64,000 nt of DNA from Streptomyces sp. R28 (GCF_041052385.1 NZ_CP163439.1:8793001-8857000); one strand, 5' to 3'. Numbered from the stretch's first letter, positions 1 to 7,798 are shown. A program made the numbers and translations. The notes: generated by a model not told the origin, from the sequence alone.

Positions 1-348
1 ACCCCAACTGCCGCGCCGGAGCAGGTAGGTCAGCTCCAGCTCCGAGCCTTCCTGGGTGACGTGTCCGGGAAGGTCGGCGGAACGGCGGTCGAGTACGAGT
101 GTCCCGATGAACTGGTCGGTTTCCTTGTCGGCAATGACGTAGGTACCGGGCTTGGCGGCAATGGCGCTGGTGCCATTCGCGTCGAAGTACTGCTCGACGA
201 TGCTACGGGGCCGCGGGCCGCCGAGGTGAGCACGGACCTGTGGATCGGTCTGGAGCTCGATGAGTCCGTCGATGTCGGCAGCGTGCGCTTTTCGCAGCTG
301 GAGACGGACCGTGGTGATCTCCGTGGCAGACAGTGTGGGTGCGTTCAT
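1..348 (-). CDS. GNAT-family N-acetyltransferase, 3' end outside window
   Basis: The reading frame starts at an ATG at 348 and stays open for 116 codons to the window edge, so the C-terminus is missing. The protein begins MNAPTLSATEITTVRLQLRK, followed by ADIDGLIELQTDPQVRAHLG and then TYVIADKETDQFIGTLVLDR. This layout is that of RimJ/RimL-type acetyltransferases, which move an acetyl group from acetyl-CoA to an amine. The acetyl-CoA-binding segment lies beyond the edge, so the substrate cannot be judged. Confidence 0.75.
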   Translation of the reverse strand, partial: MNAPTLSATEITTVRLQLRKAHAADIDGLIELQTDPQVRAHLGGPRPRSIVEQYFDANGTSAIAAKPGTYVIADKETDQFIGTLVLDRRSADLPGHVTQEGSELELTYLLRRGSWG

Positions 349-493
349 GAGATCCGTTGTCCCGGCTCCTTGGATCGAGCCACCACTCTAGGGGCGGCGG
401 TTCAGCTGGCCCTCGGGGATGCGCGGTTGGGGCATTTCCTGCACGAGGGAGGTGTCTCAGCGAGTGCTAAGTCGTCGCGCTGCACCGAGGGCT

Positions 494-1324
494 TCAGCAG
501 TAGGGCGCTTGATTGGTGAGAGACGCCGCTACCCGCATCCATATACCGAAGAGGCGGTACAGGGCGGGCAGTTCGCCTGTTGCCTGGGTGGTTCTGCTGT
601 CTGTCGTGGTGACCCCTGGGATTCCTGCCAGGGTGGTTGCCACGGATGCCGACTGCCATCGCACGGCCAGGGTGGACTGCTCTATGGTGGCTGCGGCTGC
701 TCGCGGCCGTGTCGAGAGCACGTTGGCGACGGCCGCTTCGATCTCCTGGTGCGCTTGTGCCATGGGGCGTAGGTCTGCCGCGAAGCGACCGTGTGCGTGC
801 TTCACGGTCACGGTGGTGATCGAGTCGTCCCAGGCCGCCGCTTCTGCGCAGGCGATGTCATCACCGGTGAGCGCGACCAGCGGGACGCCGAGTGCTGCCG
901 CTGTGGCCTGGGCGAGCCCGATTTCTCCCACGAGCCGGTTGTTGAGCCACATGTCCTCGATCTCGTGGCCCATGAAGCTGTGGCTCAGCACGCCAGGAGA
1001 TCCGGCCCGGGAGTGATAGCCAATGCAGACCATGGCATTGTGCCCGGGTTCGAGGCCGGCCAGCATGCCCATGGTCTTGGGTTTGCCCCTTACCAGGCGT
1101 GCTGCCGGATGCAGGGTCTCGGGGAGGAGGTTGCGCATCGGACCGTGCGCGTCGTTGACGAGGATGTCGATTGCCCCGGCTGCGAGTGCGCCGCGCACTG
1201 CGGCGTTGACGTCCTCGGCCATGAGCAGACGCCCACGTTCGTAGTCCCGCCCGTCGGGCTGGACGTCGGCGGCGTCGACGAGTCCGGTCACGCCTTCCAT
1301 GTCGGCGCTGATGTAGATCCGCAT
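494..1324 (-). CDS. dppA: D-aminopeptidase, DppA/M55 family
   Basis: A 276-residue zinc peptidase of family M55, whose members cleave N-terminal D-amino acids from short peptides, often those derived from peptidoglycan. The metal ligands known for the family are all present at nearly the textbook positions: D8 and E10 in ISADMEG, H60 in NDAHG, H104 in GYHS and E134 in LVGEIG. Length matches the family. It is followed on the same strand by a divergent-looking regulator debris gene, and no transporter of the dpp type is next to it, so its natural peptide source is unknown. The start ATG at 1324 gives the exact family N-terminus MRIYISADMEG. Confidence 0.9.
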   Translation of the reverse strand: MRIYISADMEGVTGLVDAADVQPDGRDYERGRLLMAEDVNAAVRGALAAGAIDILVNDAHGPMRNLLPETLHPAARLVRGKPKTMGMLAGLEPGHNAMVCIGYHSRAGSPGVLSHSFMGHEIEDMWLNNRLVGEIGLAQATAAALGVPLVALTGDDIACAEAAAWDDSITTVTVKHAHGRFAADLRPMAQAHQEIEAAVANVLSTRPRAAAATIEQSTLAVRWQSASVATTLAGIPGVTTTDSRTTQATGELPALYRLFGIWMRVAASLTNQAPYC

Positions 1325-1410
1325 ATGCGTACCTCTCGGCCTTCTGGTCAGTGATACGAGGGCTGGTCCGCCGCCGTCCGGCCCGCGCCGGCGCCGTGCT
1401 CGGGGTCTCG

Positions 1411-1922
1411 TTACTGGGCCTTCTGCAGGAAGGCGCGGGCAACAGAGCCTGCGTCGCCTCCGCCCGAGCCGCCGTCTTCGAGTAGCAGGGCCCAGGCGAG
1501 GTCCTGGTCAGCTTGGAATCCGATCATCCAGTGGCCTATGAGGGACGCGGCAAGTTCGTTGTCCGACGCGGAGACCGGCCCTGGGCAGTGGAGCCGTGCC
1601 TGGGCAACGGTGGGCAGCGAACGCTGCAGGCGCAGCGTCCAGGTCTGTACGTCCCGGGCCTCGGTGAGTGCCGCCGCGGCGAGGGGCAGGGAGATCTCCC
1701 GGTCCACGACCTTGCGGATGGTCGGCAGATCGAGTCCGAGTGCGCGCAGGGTGCGCACGAGAGCCAGCCGGGCGACGGCACCGTTTCGTAGAGCCGGTAT
1801 CCGGCGGGGCTGCGGTCGGCCGGCGTCACGATCCCGGAACTGGAGTAGAACCGGATCGCCTTGACCATGAGGGCGGTCCGCTGGGCCAGTGCACCGATGG
1901 GAAAGAGGGTGTCGCTGTTCAT
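1411..1922 (-). pseudogene. MerR-family regulator, frameshifted
   Basis: The N-terminal half reads MNSDTLFPIGALAQRT, then AIRFYSSSGIVTPADRSPAG and YRLYET, a typical MerR winged-helix domain. Just after YRLYET, around 1779-1785, the frame is lost. The continuation (ARLALVRTLRALGLDLPTIR) is found in the next frame and runs to a TAA at 1411. One missing base would restore AVARLALVRTLRALG in frame. The C-terminal part resembles the short effector region of small MerR regulators. Either the gene is dead or the base is a sequencing error; no slippery sequence suggests programmed frameshifting. Confidence 0.75.
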
Positions 1923-1955
1923 TGGCGCGATGGGTGCCGGTGACGGGTCCGAGCG

Positions 1956-2579
1956 TCATGGTCGAGATGGCTCAGCGTCGCTCTGGGCGAGGTGTTCGCG
2001 CAGCCGGGCCGGGGCGGTGAAGAGGTGCCCCCGCATGCCGACGGCCTCGGCCGCCCGGATGTTGTCCTGACGGTCGTCGACGAAAAGGATGCGATCCGGT
2101 GGCACACGCAGGGCATTTCGGCACCACCGGTAGGCGTCCGGGTCGGGTTTGGCCCGGCCGATGCGGCAGGACAAGGCGCATACCTCAAAGCGATTGAACC
2201 AGGCGTGGCGTACTTCGTAGTGGCCGGCCAACTCTTCGGGGATGTTGGACAGAAGCGCGATCCGCCGGTCTTGTGCGGCGAGTTCCTCGATGAGGTCGAC
2301 CATGGTGTCGTCGACGCCGCTCCAACTGGCGATGTCGGCCGCGATGAGGTGCTCGATCCGGTGGTCGTCGAAGCGGGTGCCCAGTGTCTTGGCCACGCTG
2401 CGCCAGTAGCCGGGGCCGGCCACCTCGCCGCGGTCGTACGGCGGACGCAGCGTCCAGTAGGTGTCCCAGAAATCGGGCGCGGGTATGCCCGCCGTCCGGA
2501 CGATCCGGTCCTTGTCCTCGGCGGACTGGAGGCGCGCGATGACGCCGAAGAGATCGAAGAGAAGCACGGTGCCGGTCAT
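1956..2579 (-). CDS. HAD-superfamily hydrolase
   Basis: A 207-residue haloacid dehalogenase-like hydrolase. Motif I is LLFDLFGVI with nucleophile D9, motif II the serine in ALLSNIPE, motif III the lysine in GRAKPDPDAY and motif IV FVDDRQDN. The residue two after the nucleophile, usually Asp and the general acid in phosphatases, is Phe11 here; some HAD subfamilies also replace it. The gene follows the DeoR regulator by four bases and is co-oriented, so the pair is probably one transcript. With the divergent MFS transporter this recalls bacterial loci where a HAD phosphatase and a transporter sit together. Substrate is unknown. Confidence 0.85.
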   Translation of the reverse strand: MTGTVLLFDLFGVIARLQSAEDKDRIVRTAGIPAPDFWDTYWTLRPPYDRGEVAGPGYWRSVAKTLGTRFDDHRIEHLIAADIASWSGVDDTMVDLIEELAAQDRRIALLSNIPEELAGHYEVRHAWFNRFEVCALSCRIGRAKPDPDAYRWCRNALRVPPDRILFVDDRQDNIRAAEAVGMRGHLFTAPARLREHLAQSDAEPSRP

Positions 2580-2583
2580 GAGG

Positions 2584-3342
2584 TCACACCTTCCGTACGG
2601 CCACGCCCGCCGCGCTCAGCCGGTCGGTCTGGTCGTCGGGAGCGGACTCGTCCGTGACGATGGCGTGCAAGGTGGAGGCCGGGGCGACGAAGCCGAGTGC
2701 GGTACGCGAGAACTTGGCGCCTTCCGCGACAGCGATGACCCGGCGGGAGGAGGCGATCGCCGCACGCTTGACGGCAGCGTCGTCCAGGTCATAGGCGGTC
2801 AGGCCGTTGTCCGCGTCCAGTCCGCAGCAGCCGATGATCGCGGTGTCGAAACGCAGGGCGGCCAGTGACGCTGCGGTGAGCGGGCCGGTCAGCGCCAGTT
2901 CGCCCGGTCGCGGTCGGCCGCCGGGGACCAGCAGAGTCAGCTGCGGGGCTCCAGCCAGCGCGTTCACGGCGTGCAGGGACAGCGGCAGCACAGTGAGCCG
3001 TCGGTGCTCCAGGGCGCGGGCCACCTCCAGGCAGGTGGTGCCGCTGTCGAGGACGACGGACTCGCCGTCGGCGATCAGCCGGGCGGCCTCGGCGGCGATG
3101 CGCCGCTTGGCCTCAAGGCCCTCCTGGGCCCGCAGCGCGAAGGGCGGCTCCTCGCCGCGCAGCAGCAGGCTCCTGGCTCCCCCTCGATAGCGCTCGAGCA
3201 CCCCCTGCGCGGCCAGGACTTCCAGGTCGCGACGGACGGTCATCTCCGAGGCGCCGGTGAGTCCGGCCAGTTCTGCGACGCCGATGCTGCCTGCTTCCCG
3301 TACGGCGTCGGTGATCTGCCTGAGTCGATCTGTACCAGCCAT
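2584..3342 (-). CDS. DeoR-family transcriptional regulator
   Basis: About 252 residues. The N-terminus carries the DeoR helix-turn-helix (VAELAGLTGASEMTVRRDLE), and the C-terminal part is the sugar-phosphate-sensing DeoRC domain with VVLDSGTTCLEVA and DTAIIGCCGLD. Such proteins repress sugar or nucleoside genes and are released by phosphorylated sugars. The start at 3342 (MAGTDRLRQ) is chosen because it gives the usual short leader; ATG at 3357 and TTG at 3360 are possible. It is divergent from the MFS gene at 3415, and a clear inverted repeat lies between them, so it likely controls both directions. Confidence 0.88.
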   Translation of the reverse strand: MAGTDRLRQITDAVREAGSIGVAELAGLTGASEMTVRRDLEVLAAQGVLERYRGGARSLLLRGEEPPFALRAQEGLEAKRRIAAEAARLIADGESVVLDSGTTCLEVARALEHRRLTVLPLSLHAVNALAGAPQLTLLVPGGRPRPGELALTGPLTAASLAALRFDTAIIGCCGLDADNGLTAYDLDDAAVKRAAIASSRRVIAVAEGAKFSRTALGFVAPASTLHAIVTDESAPDDQTDRLSAAGVAVRKV

Positions 3343-3365
3343 GCCCAGATTGAACATCAATTCTG

Positions 3366-3386
3366 TTCGAAAGGCAATCTTTCGAA
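3366..3386. promoter_or_regulatory. Inverted-repeat operator between DeoR and MFS genes
   Basis: TTCGAAAG at 3366-3373 and CTTTCGAA at 3379-3386 form a perfect 8-bp dyad around GCAAT. It lies between the divergent starts. DeoR-family regulators are known to bind TTCGAA-rich sites, so this is the likely autoregulatory operator. Confidence 0.6.
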
Positions 3387-3414
3387 AGAAGATTGTGTTC
3401 TATATGTTCGGAGC

Positions 3415-4602
3415 ATGGAACAAGACCTGCGAGCCGGCCGGCTGGCCACCTTCGCCTATTTCACGCTGAACGGCTTCCTCATGGGGATGTGGGTCGTCCA
3501 CATCCCCGGCATCGAGCACCGCGCAGGAATCGGCCATGCCGTGCTCGGCTGGCTCCTGCTGCTCCTGGGCGCGGGCGCCTTCGCCGGCATGCAGGCCGTC
3601 GGCCCGCTCACCGACCGCTTCGGGGCTCGCACCGTCGTCCCGCTCAGCGCGGCACTGTGCAGCGCGGCCGTGGTCCTGCCCGGCCTGGCGGCGAATGTCT
3701 GGACGCTGGGGGCCGCGCTCCTGGTGCTCGGCGTCGGCAACGGCTGCCTGGACGTCAGCATGAACGCCCATGCCGTCCAGATCGAGCGCGGTTACCGGCG
3801 GCCCGTCATGTCCGCCTTCCACGCCGCCTTCTCCATCGGTGGTGTGCTCGCCGCGCTGGCGGGAGCCCGCACGCTCAGCCTGGGCTGGAGCCCCGCCGCG
3901 ACTCTCGGCGTGGTGGCGCTCGGTGGCCTGGTCGTCGCCGCGCTCGCGGCCCCCGCCCTGCTGCGCCGCGAAGTCACCCACCCCTCGGACGACGCCACCC
4001 CTGCCACGAAGACCCGCCAAAGGACGCCCCGGCGCATCTGGATGCTGGCCGCGCTGGCATTGATGATCATGCTGTGCGAAGGCGTGGCGAACGACTGGAG
4101 CACCCTGCATCTGCGCCAGGTCCTCGACGCGAGCGCAGCCACCGCCGCCCTTGCCTACGGAGCGTTCGCCACCGCCATGACCGTCGGCCGACTGCTCGCC
4201 GACCGGGCCACCGCGCGCCTCGGCCCCGTGGCCGTCCTCCGCTACGGCGCATCCGTCGCCGCACTCGGTCTGACCGCGGCGGCTCTCTCGCCCTGGATCC
4301 CCCTGGCTCTGGTCGGTTGGGCCGTGTTCGGGGCAGGACTGTCCGGCTGCGTTCCCCAACTCCTCAGCGCCGCCGGCCATTCCGACCAGGACGCTGCCGG
4401 CGTCAATGTCTCCCGCGTTGCCGGACTCGGTTACCTCGGTATGCTCGCCGGGCCCGCCGTCATCGGACCGCTGACCCACGTCCTGCCGCTCAACCTCACG
4501 TTCCTCCTCCCCGTAGCGTGCTGTGTCATCGCCGCCTGCCTCGCCGGCATCCTGCGGCAACCGCACCCGGCCCCCGCTCGCCTGGAGGCCGAGGCGGTAT
4601 GA
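3415..4602 (+). CDS. MFS transporter
   Basis: A 395-residue membrane protein with about twelve hydrophobic segments. The start ATG at 3415 gives MEQDLRAGRLATFAYFTLNG, running straight into the first helix; GAG just upstream is a poor ribosome site. The loop between helices 2 and 3 reads GPLTDRFGARTVVPL, the major facilitator signature. The overall pattern is like YbjJ/fucose-permease-type transporters, which move sugars or related small molecules. The stop overlaps the start of the next gene by four bases, and the gene faces a DeoR regulator across a shared operator, both fitting an inducible uptake locus. Direction and substrate are not shown by the sequence. Confidence 0.85.
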   Translation: MEQDLRAGRLATFAYFTLNGFLMGMWVVHIPGIEHRAGIGHAVLGWLLLLLGAGAFAGMQAVGPLTDRFGARTVVPLSAALCSAAVVLPGLAANVWTLGAALLVLGVGNGCLDVSMNAHAVQIERGYRRPVMSAFHAAFSIGGVLAALAGARTLSLGWSPAATLGVVALGGLVVAALAAPALLRREVTHPSDDATPATKTRQRTPRRIWMLAALALMIMLCEGVANDWSTLHLRQVLDASAATAALAYGAFATAMTVGRLLADRATARLGPVAVLRYGASVAALGLTAAALSPWIPLALVGWAVFGAGLSGCVPQLLSAAGHSDQDAAGVNVSRVAGLGYLGMLAGPAVIGPLTHVLPLNLTFLLPVACCVIAACLAGILRQPHPAPARLEAEAV

Positions 4603-5405
4603 CCAACACTCACGACGTGAGCTCGCACCCAAGCCCGCTCCGTACGTTCACGGTGGACGGCGACGGTGAATCCCTCAGCTGCGCAAGGGTCGATGCCGTG
4701 AGGACGGCCGCGGGCCCGTGCCCCCTGCCTACGGTCGTCCTGCTGCACGGCGCCGGTACCAGCGACAAGACACGCCTCACCGACCTGATGACGGACTTCG
4801 CCACCCGGGGACACCACGCCTTGGCCTGCGACTTCGCCGGGCACGGTGACAGCTCCGGCACCCTCGAAGCCCTCAGCCTGCAGCGCCGGTTCCGGCAAGC
4901 CCGTGCCGTGATCGACCACTGCGTTCCCGCCGAGGTCGGCCTCGTGCTGATCGGATTCAGCATGAGCGGACAGACCGTCGCCGACCTGGTCGCCCACTAC
5001 GGCCCCCGGGTGGCCGCCATCGGGCTGTGCGCACCGGCGGTCTACGCCGCCCGCGCCTGGACCGTCCCGTTCCGCGCGGGCTTCACCGAGATCATCCGCG
5101 CTCCAGAGAGCTGGCGAACGTCGCCGGCTCTGGAGGTCTTCCGATCCCTGTCCGCCCGCGCGGTGCTGGCCACGCCGGCCAACGACGCGGTGATCCCTCC
5201 AGCCGTCACCGAAGCCGTCGCCGCCGCCCTGAGCGCATCCCGATCGAGCTTCGCCCGGCTCATCTACCCAGAAGCCGACCACCGGCTCGGGCTGTGGTTC
5301 GCCGACAACGCCGCCCCGCGCGGGCGCTTCGTCGATGCCGTACTTCGAAGTACAGGCAGCGCGGGCGGCGGGACGGGGGCTCAGCGCGCGACCGTGATCG
5401 GCTAG
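4599..5405 (+). CDS. Alpha/beta hydrolase
   Basis: A 268-residue alpha/beta-fold hydrolase translationally coupled (ATGA) to the MFS gene. VVLLHGAGTSDK holds the oxyanion-hole loop, GFSMSGQT the nucleophile serine elbow (with Ser rather than Gly in the last position), ANDAVIPP the acid and EADHRL the catalytic histidine. These order and spacings match small esterases and peptidase-like hydrolases. Coupling to a transporter suggests it acts on the imported compound, but this is inference. The protein has no signal peptide and should be cytoplasmic. Confidence 0.8.
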   Translation: MTNTHDVSSHPSPLRTFTVDGDGESLSCARVDAVRTAAGPCPLPTVVLLHGAGTSDKTRLTDLMTDFATRGHHALACDFAGHGDSSGTLEALSLQRRFRQARAVIDHCVPAEVGLVLIGFSMSGQTVADLVAHYGPRVAAIGLCAPAVYAARAWTVPFRAGFTEIIRAPESWRTSPALEVFRSLSARAVLATPANDAVIPPAVTEAVAAALSASRSSFARLIYPEADHRLGLWFADNAAPRGRFVDAVLRSTGSAGGGTGAQRATVIG

Positions 5406-5414
5406 CGTCAGCGC

Positions 5415-5999
5415 ATGCATACGGAGACACCTCAGCCGGCGCTGCCCGAACATGAACTGGTGGCCACCAGTACCACCGTCGTCTACACGAACCGCTGGAT
5501 GACCGTCCGCGAGGACGAGACCCTGCGACACGACGGTGCCGAGGGCGTCTACGGCTTGGTGGAGAAGCCTGACTTCGCGCTTGTCATCCCGTACGCCGAG
5601 GGTGGGTTCCATCTTGTCGAGCAGTACCGGTATGCGGTCAAAGGTCGCTACTGGGAGTTCCCTCAAGGCTCCTGGGAGGACAAGCCGGACGCGGACCCAC
5701 TCGCTCTCGCTCGCGGTGAACTCGCCGAGGAGACGGGGCTGACCGCTGGCGCCATGACAGCGCTGGGGCACCTGTTCGCGGCATACGGATACTGCAACCA
5801 GGGCTTCCACGTTCTTCTCGCAACGGATCTCACCGCCGGCGAACCCAATCTCGACGAGACCGAAGCGGGCCTGGTCAGCCGTTGGTTCTCCGAAGCGGAG
5901 GTGTGGCAGCTCATCGCCCAAGGCCACTTCAAGGACGCCCCCTCCATCGCAGCCCTGGCCCTCTTCCAACGCTATCGCGCAGGCACAGTGAATAGCTGA
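5415..5999 (+). CDS. Nudix hydrolase, ADP-ribose pyrophosphatase-like
   Basis: A 194-residue Nudix protein. The box begins at GSWEDKPDADPLALARGE and ends LAEETGL; the usual REL is GEL but both catalytic glutamates of the EE pair are present. The upstream strand region (FALVIPYAEGGFHLVEQYRY) and the order of elements are like ADP-ribose/GDP-mannose pyrophosphatases of the NudF/NudK type. It starts nine bases after the hydrolase stop, so it may be the last gene of the MFS transcript. The substrate cannot be set from sequence alone. Confidence 0.85.
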   Translation: MHTETPQPALPEHELVATSTTVVYTNRWMTVREDETLRHDGAEGVYGLVEKPDFALVIPYAEGGFHLVEQYRYAVKGRYWEFPQGSWEDKPDADPLALARGELAEETGLTAGAMTALGHLFAAYGYCNQGFHVLLATDLTAGEPNLDETEAGLVSRWFSEAEVWQLIAQGHFKDAPSIAALALFQRYRAGTVNS

Positions 6000-6412
6000 C
6001 GTCAAGACCACACTGGGCGAACCGGGCAGGGCCCGACACCGCCTGGCCCGGGACGCCGGGGCGACCGAACCGATGCGATCGCCTCTTCCCGACTCATACG
6101 CACAACCGGGGCGCATCGGCGTACGCCGATGGGCCGGAATCCTCAGCAGCCTGGAAAGCGGCGCAGCCGCGGAGCCCTTGGCGGTCGCGGCCGATGCGTG
6201 GTCAGCAATCGGCAGCGGGTACATGACCGGGGTATGCACTCACCCCGGCGATCGCCTCATACAAACGCCTCGGCATGATCAAACACCTCTCCGGAGCGGC
6301 TCGCTTCTCTCTCCGGTGAGTTCGGGGTGCCCCGCCAGCCCCCACAGGTCGTACCAGGCACTGAACCGAACCAGCATGGCCAACCGGGTGTCTTATTGCG
6401 CCCGGTTGGTAG
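6000..6412. other. Non-coding or decayed stretch
   Basis: No convincing gene was found here. A plus-strand frame around 6270 contains MIKHLSGAARFSL, which resembles the start of small DinB-like proteins and could be debris related to the fragment that follows. Confidence 0.4.
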
Positions 6413-6817
6413 CGTCACAGGCACGAGTCGGCCGACGGTGCTGCCATTGCCGACGATTTCGCCGCGATCTGGCGGCGAATCGACCGGCTGTGCCGGGTCC
6501 AGCCGGCCAGCCGTACCGTGCGGACGCGTCACGGTGACGCCATGCTCCTGTCGGAGTTTCTGCTCACCCGAGTCGTTGAAGTCGCCGTCCACGGCCTCGA
6601 CCTGGCTGATGCAGTCGGACGCGAACCCTGGCTCACCTCGTCGGCCGGTGACGCCGTGCTGGAGCTGCTGCTCGGCGCAGAGCACATGGCGGCCGCCGAC
6701 AAATTGGGTTGGAGCCAGCCGCATTTCCTGCGCAAAGCCACCGGCCGCGAGCCGTTGGACGAATCAGAAACCGCGCAGATCGAAAAGCTCGGCATCCGAT
6801 GGCTCGCCCTGGGCTGA
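6413..6817 (+). pseudogene. C-terminal fragment of DinB-like (maleylpyruvate isomerase/TIGR03083-type) protein
   Basis: The frame opens after a stop at 6410 and reads through ADDFAAIWRRIDRL, GDAMLLSEFLLTRVVEVAVH and GLDLADAVGREPWLT to a stop at 6817. The string LLTRVVEVAVHGLDLADA is the signature of the mycothiol-dependent DinB-like family, including its metal-binding histidine. Full-length members have about 200 or more residues with two further metal-binding histidines upstream, which are absent. A GTG at 6518 could start a 99-residue product. The fragment ends next to another truncated gene on the opposite strand, suggesting a rearrangement junction near 6820-6850. Confidence 0.6.
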
Positions 6818-7033
6818 GGCGCCGCCCGCGACCTGCTGACCGACGCCGCGCGAGGTCGCCTCTGTGACGATGGCGTGCCAGTCGGCCCAGCGCTCGGCGG
6901 GATCGAGGACCACGCCGGCCTTCCAGTCGATGAAGGCCGGGTCCGACTTCATGTAGGCGTCGCGCATCTCCAGGTGGACCGCAGTCCTCTGGCAGTCGCG
7001 GAACAGATCCTCAAACGTCGGGGGCCTTGTCAT
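6764..7033 (-). pseudogene. DUF6879-type protein, N-terminal half only
   Basis: The first 60 or so residues (PTFEDLFRDCQRTAVHLEMR then DAYMKSDPAFIDWKAG) match the N-terminus of a protein family common in Streptomyces beside XRE regulators. Intact members continue after a GV(E)xRRxRIVSEP-like motif for another hundred residues. Here the family pattern ends at EATSRGV, and the remaining 29 residues are read from the antisense of the neighbouring DinB-like fragment. The gene is therefore a truncated hybrid. It overlaps the small gene upstream by 23 bases. Confidence 0.6.
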
Positions 7034-7241
7034 CCTGCCTCACCTCCAAGAAGAACTGCACCATGCGACAGGGGATCTCCACCATCGCCTCGTGGCCGGG
7101 GATGTCCATCTGCCCGAGGCGCTCTGCGTCCTCCACCTTCCACCCCTGCACGAGGTAGCTGTCCTTCTCCTCGTCGAGGTAGATGGAGGGCGAGCCGCCA
7201 CTGGGACTCCCCGGGGCCCTGCCGAGCTTACGCAGGGCCAT
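7011..7241 (-). CDS. Small conserved hypothetical protein
   Basis: A 76-residue protein starting MALRKLGRAPGSPSGGSPSI, then YLDEEKDSYLVQGWKVED, and a C-terminus with EAMVEIPCRMVQFFLEV. Small acidic proteins of this design are often encoded next to DUF6879 and XRE helix-turn-helix genes in Streptomyces, where their role is unknown. The start at 7241 gives the expected N-terminus; a longer frame from 7484 runs through the operator repeats and is rejected. The XRE partner that normally sits near such pairs is not present nearby, perhaps lost with the rearrangements on both sides. Confidence 0.6.
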   Translation of the reverse strand: MALRKLGRAPGSPSGGSPSIYLDEEKDSYLVQGWKVEDAERLGQMDIPGHEAMVEIPCRMVQFFLEVRQDDKAPDV

Positions 7242-7285
7242 GATGTCCTGCCCGGAACCCGGAAACGATCTCTGTGCCAGAGCAT

Positions 7286-7348
7286 GTTCCGTTTCGGAAC
7301 GGCCTTGGTGTTCCGCTACGGAATGGCCTCGGTGTTCCGAAACGGAAC
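7286..7348. promoter_or_regulatory. Three tandem 15-bp palindromic operators, 24-bp period
   Basis: GTTCCGTTTCGGAAC (7286-7300), GTTCCGCTACGGAAT (7310-7324) and GTTCCGAAACGGAAC (7334-7348) are separated by 9-bp spacers GGCCTTGGT and GGCCTCGGT. The exact 24-bp period and palindromic units point to cooperative binding of a dimeric regulator upstream of the small gene at 7241. Confidence 0.65.
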
Positions 7349-7365
7349 GAGCCTCGATGGGATGA

Positions 7366-7386
7366 CGGCGGACAAGTTGTCCGCCG
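7366..7386. promoter_or_regulatory. 21-bp palindrome
   Basis: CGGCGGACAA and TTGTCCGCCG flank a single G, giving 10-bp perfect arms. It lies 17 bp from the tandem operators, on the far side from the small gene, and may be an operator for the other direction or a terminator. Confidence 0.45.
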
Positions 7387-7471
7387 ACATCGCACCGAGT
7401 CCGGGGAGTTCCTTGCCGTCCAACGCAGTTGTCGCTGGTCACGACGTTGGTGAGCGGGGACGGCCTCACCA

Positions 7472-7537
7472 ACGCCCTTGCCAATCAAGTTAGTCGCCGC
7501 AAGTCAGCGCGGGGCGGACAACTGGATTCGCTGTCCA
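7472..7537. repeat. Decayed third Tn7-like left end
   Basis: A site TTGCCAATCAAGTTAGTC (7478-7495) and an oppositely oriented site AACTGGATTCGCTGTCCA (7520-7537) have the same 42-bp start-to-start spacing as in the two intact left ends. The terminal bases (ACGCCCTTGCCA at 7472) are degenerate relative to TGTCCNTTGACA. This looks like a relic of an older related element. Confidence 0.6.
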
Positions 7538-7542
7538 GGGAC

Positions 7543-7547
7543 ACAAG
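7543..7547. repeat. Target-site duplication of element 1, left copy (ACAAG)
   Basis: ACAAG directly precedes the terminal TGTCC at 7548 and is repeated at 14441-14445, directly after the terminal ACA at 14440. Five-base duplications are the hallmark of Tn7-family insertion. Confidence 0.85.
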
Positions 7548-7720
7548 TGTCCGTTGACAGCGAAGTTAGTCCGATGGAAGGCGCTGACCTGGCACGACTG
7601 GGTTGGGTGTCAAGAGGTGTTGGCGGGTTCGTCAACGTCGTCGGTCACGCTGAACCGCCTGGGCATCGGTGGGGGCTCCACCTCCAACAGACCTGTCCTG
7701 TCGCAGTGAAGCTGAGTTGT
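7548..7720. repeat. Left end of element 1 with TnsB-type sites
   Basis: Terminal site TTGACAGCGAAGTTAGTC at 7554-7571, an inverted site GACTGGGTTGGGTGTCAA at 7596-7613, and a weaker site near 7695-7716 (CGCAGTGAAGCTGAGTT). The 42-bp spacing of the first two is shared with element 2. Confidence 0.75.
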
Positions 7721-7798
7721 CCTTGCCTACCAGCAGCATGCTTCCGGCAACACAGCGGTCAGCGCCCCGCGAATCGCAACTGCACTGCGACAGGGCAA

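Noticed and set aside
1760..1790. Programmed frameshift in the MerR gene
   Set aside because: No slippery heptamer or downstream structure was seen; MerR genes are not known to use frameshifting.
4431..6239. A 602-codon minus-strand frame over the hydrolase and Nudix genes
   Set aside because: It is antisense to two well-supported genes and has no family pattern.
7286..7348. Possible short CRISPR array from three regular repeats
   Set aside because: The 9-bp spacers are themselves nearly identical and the units are palindromic operators; no cas gene is nearby.
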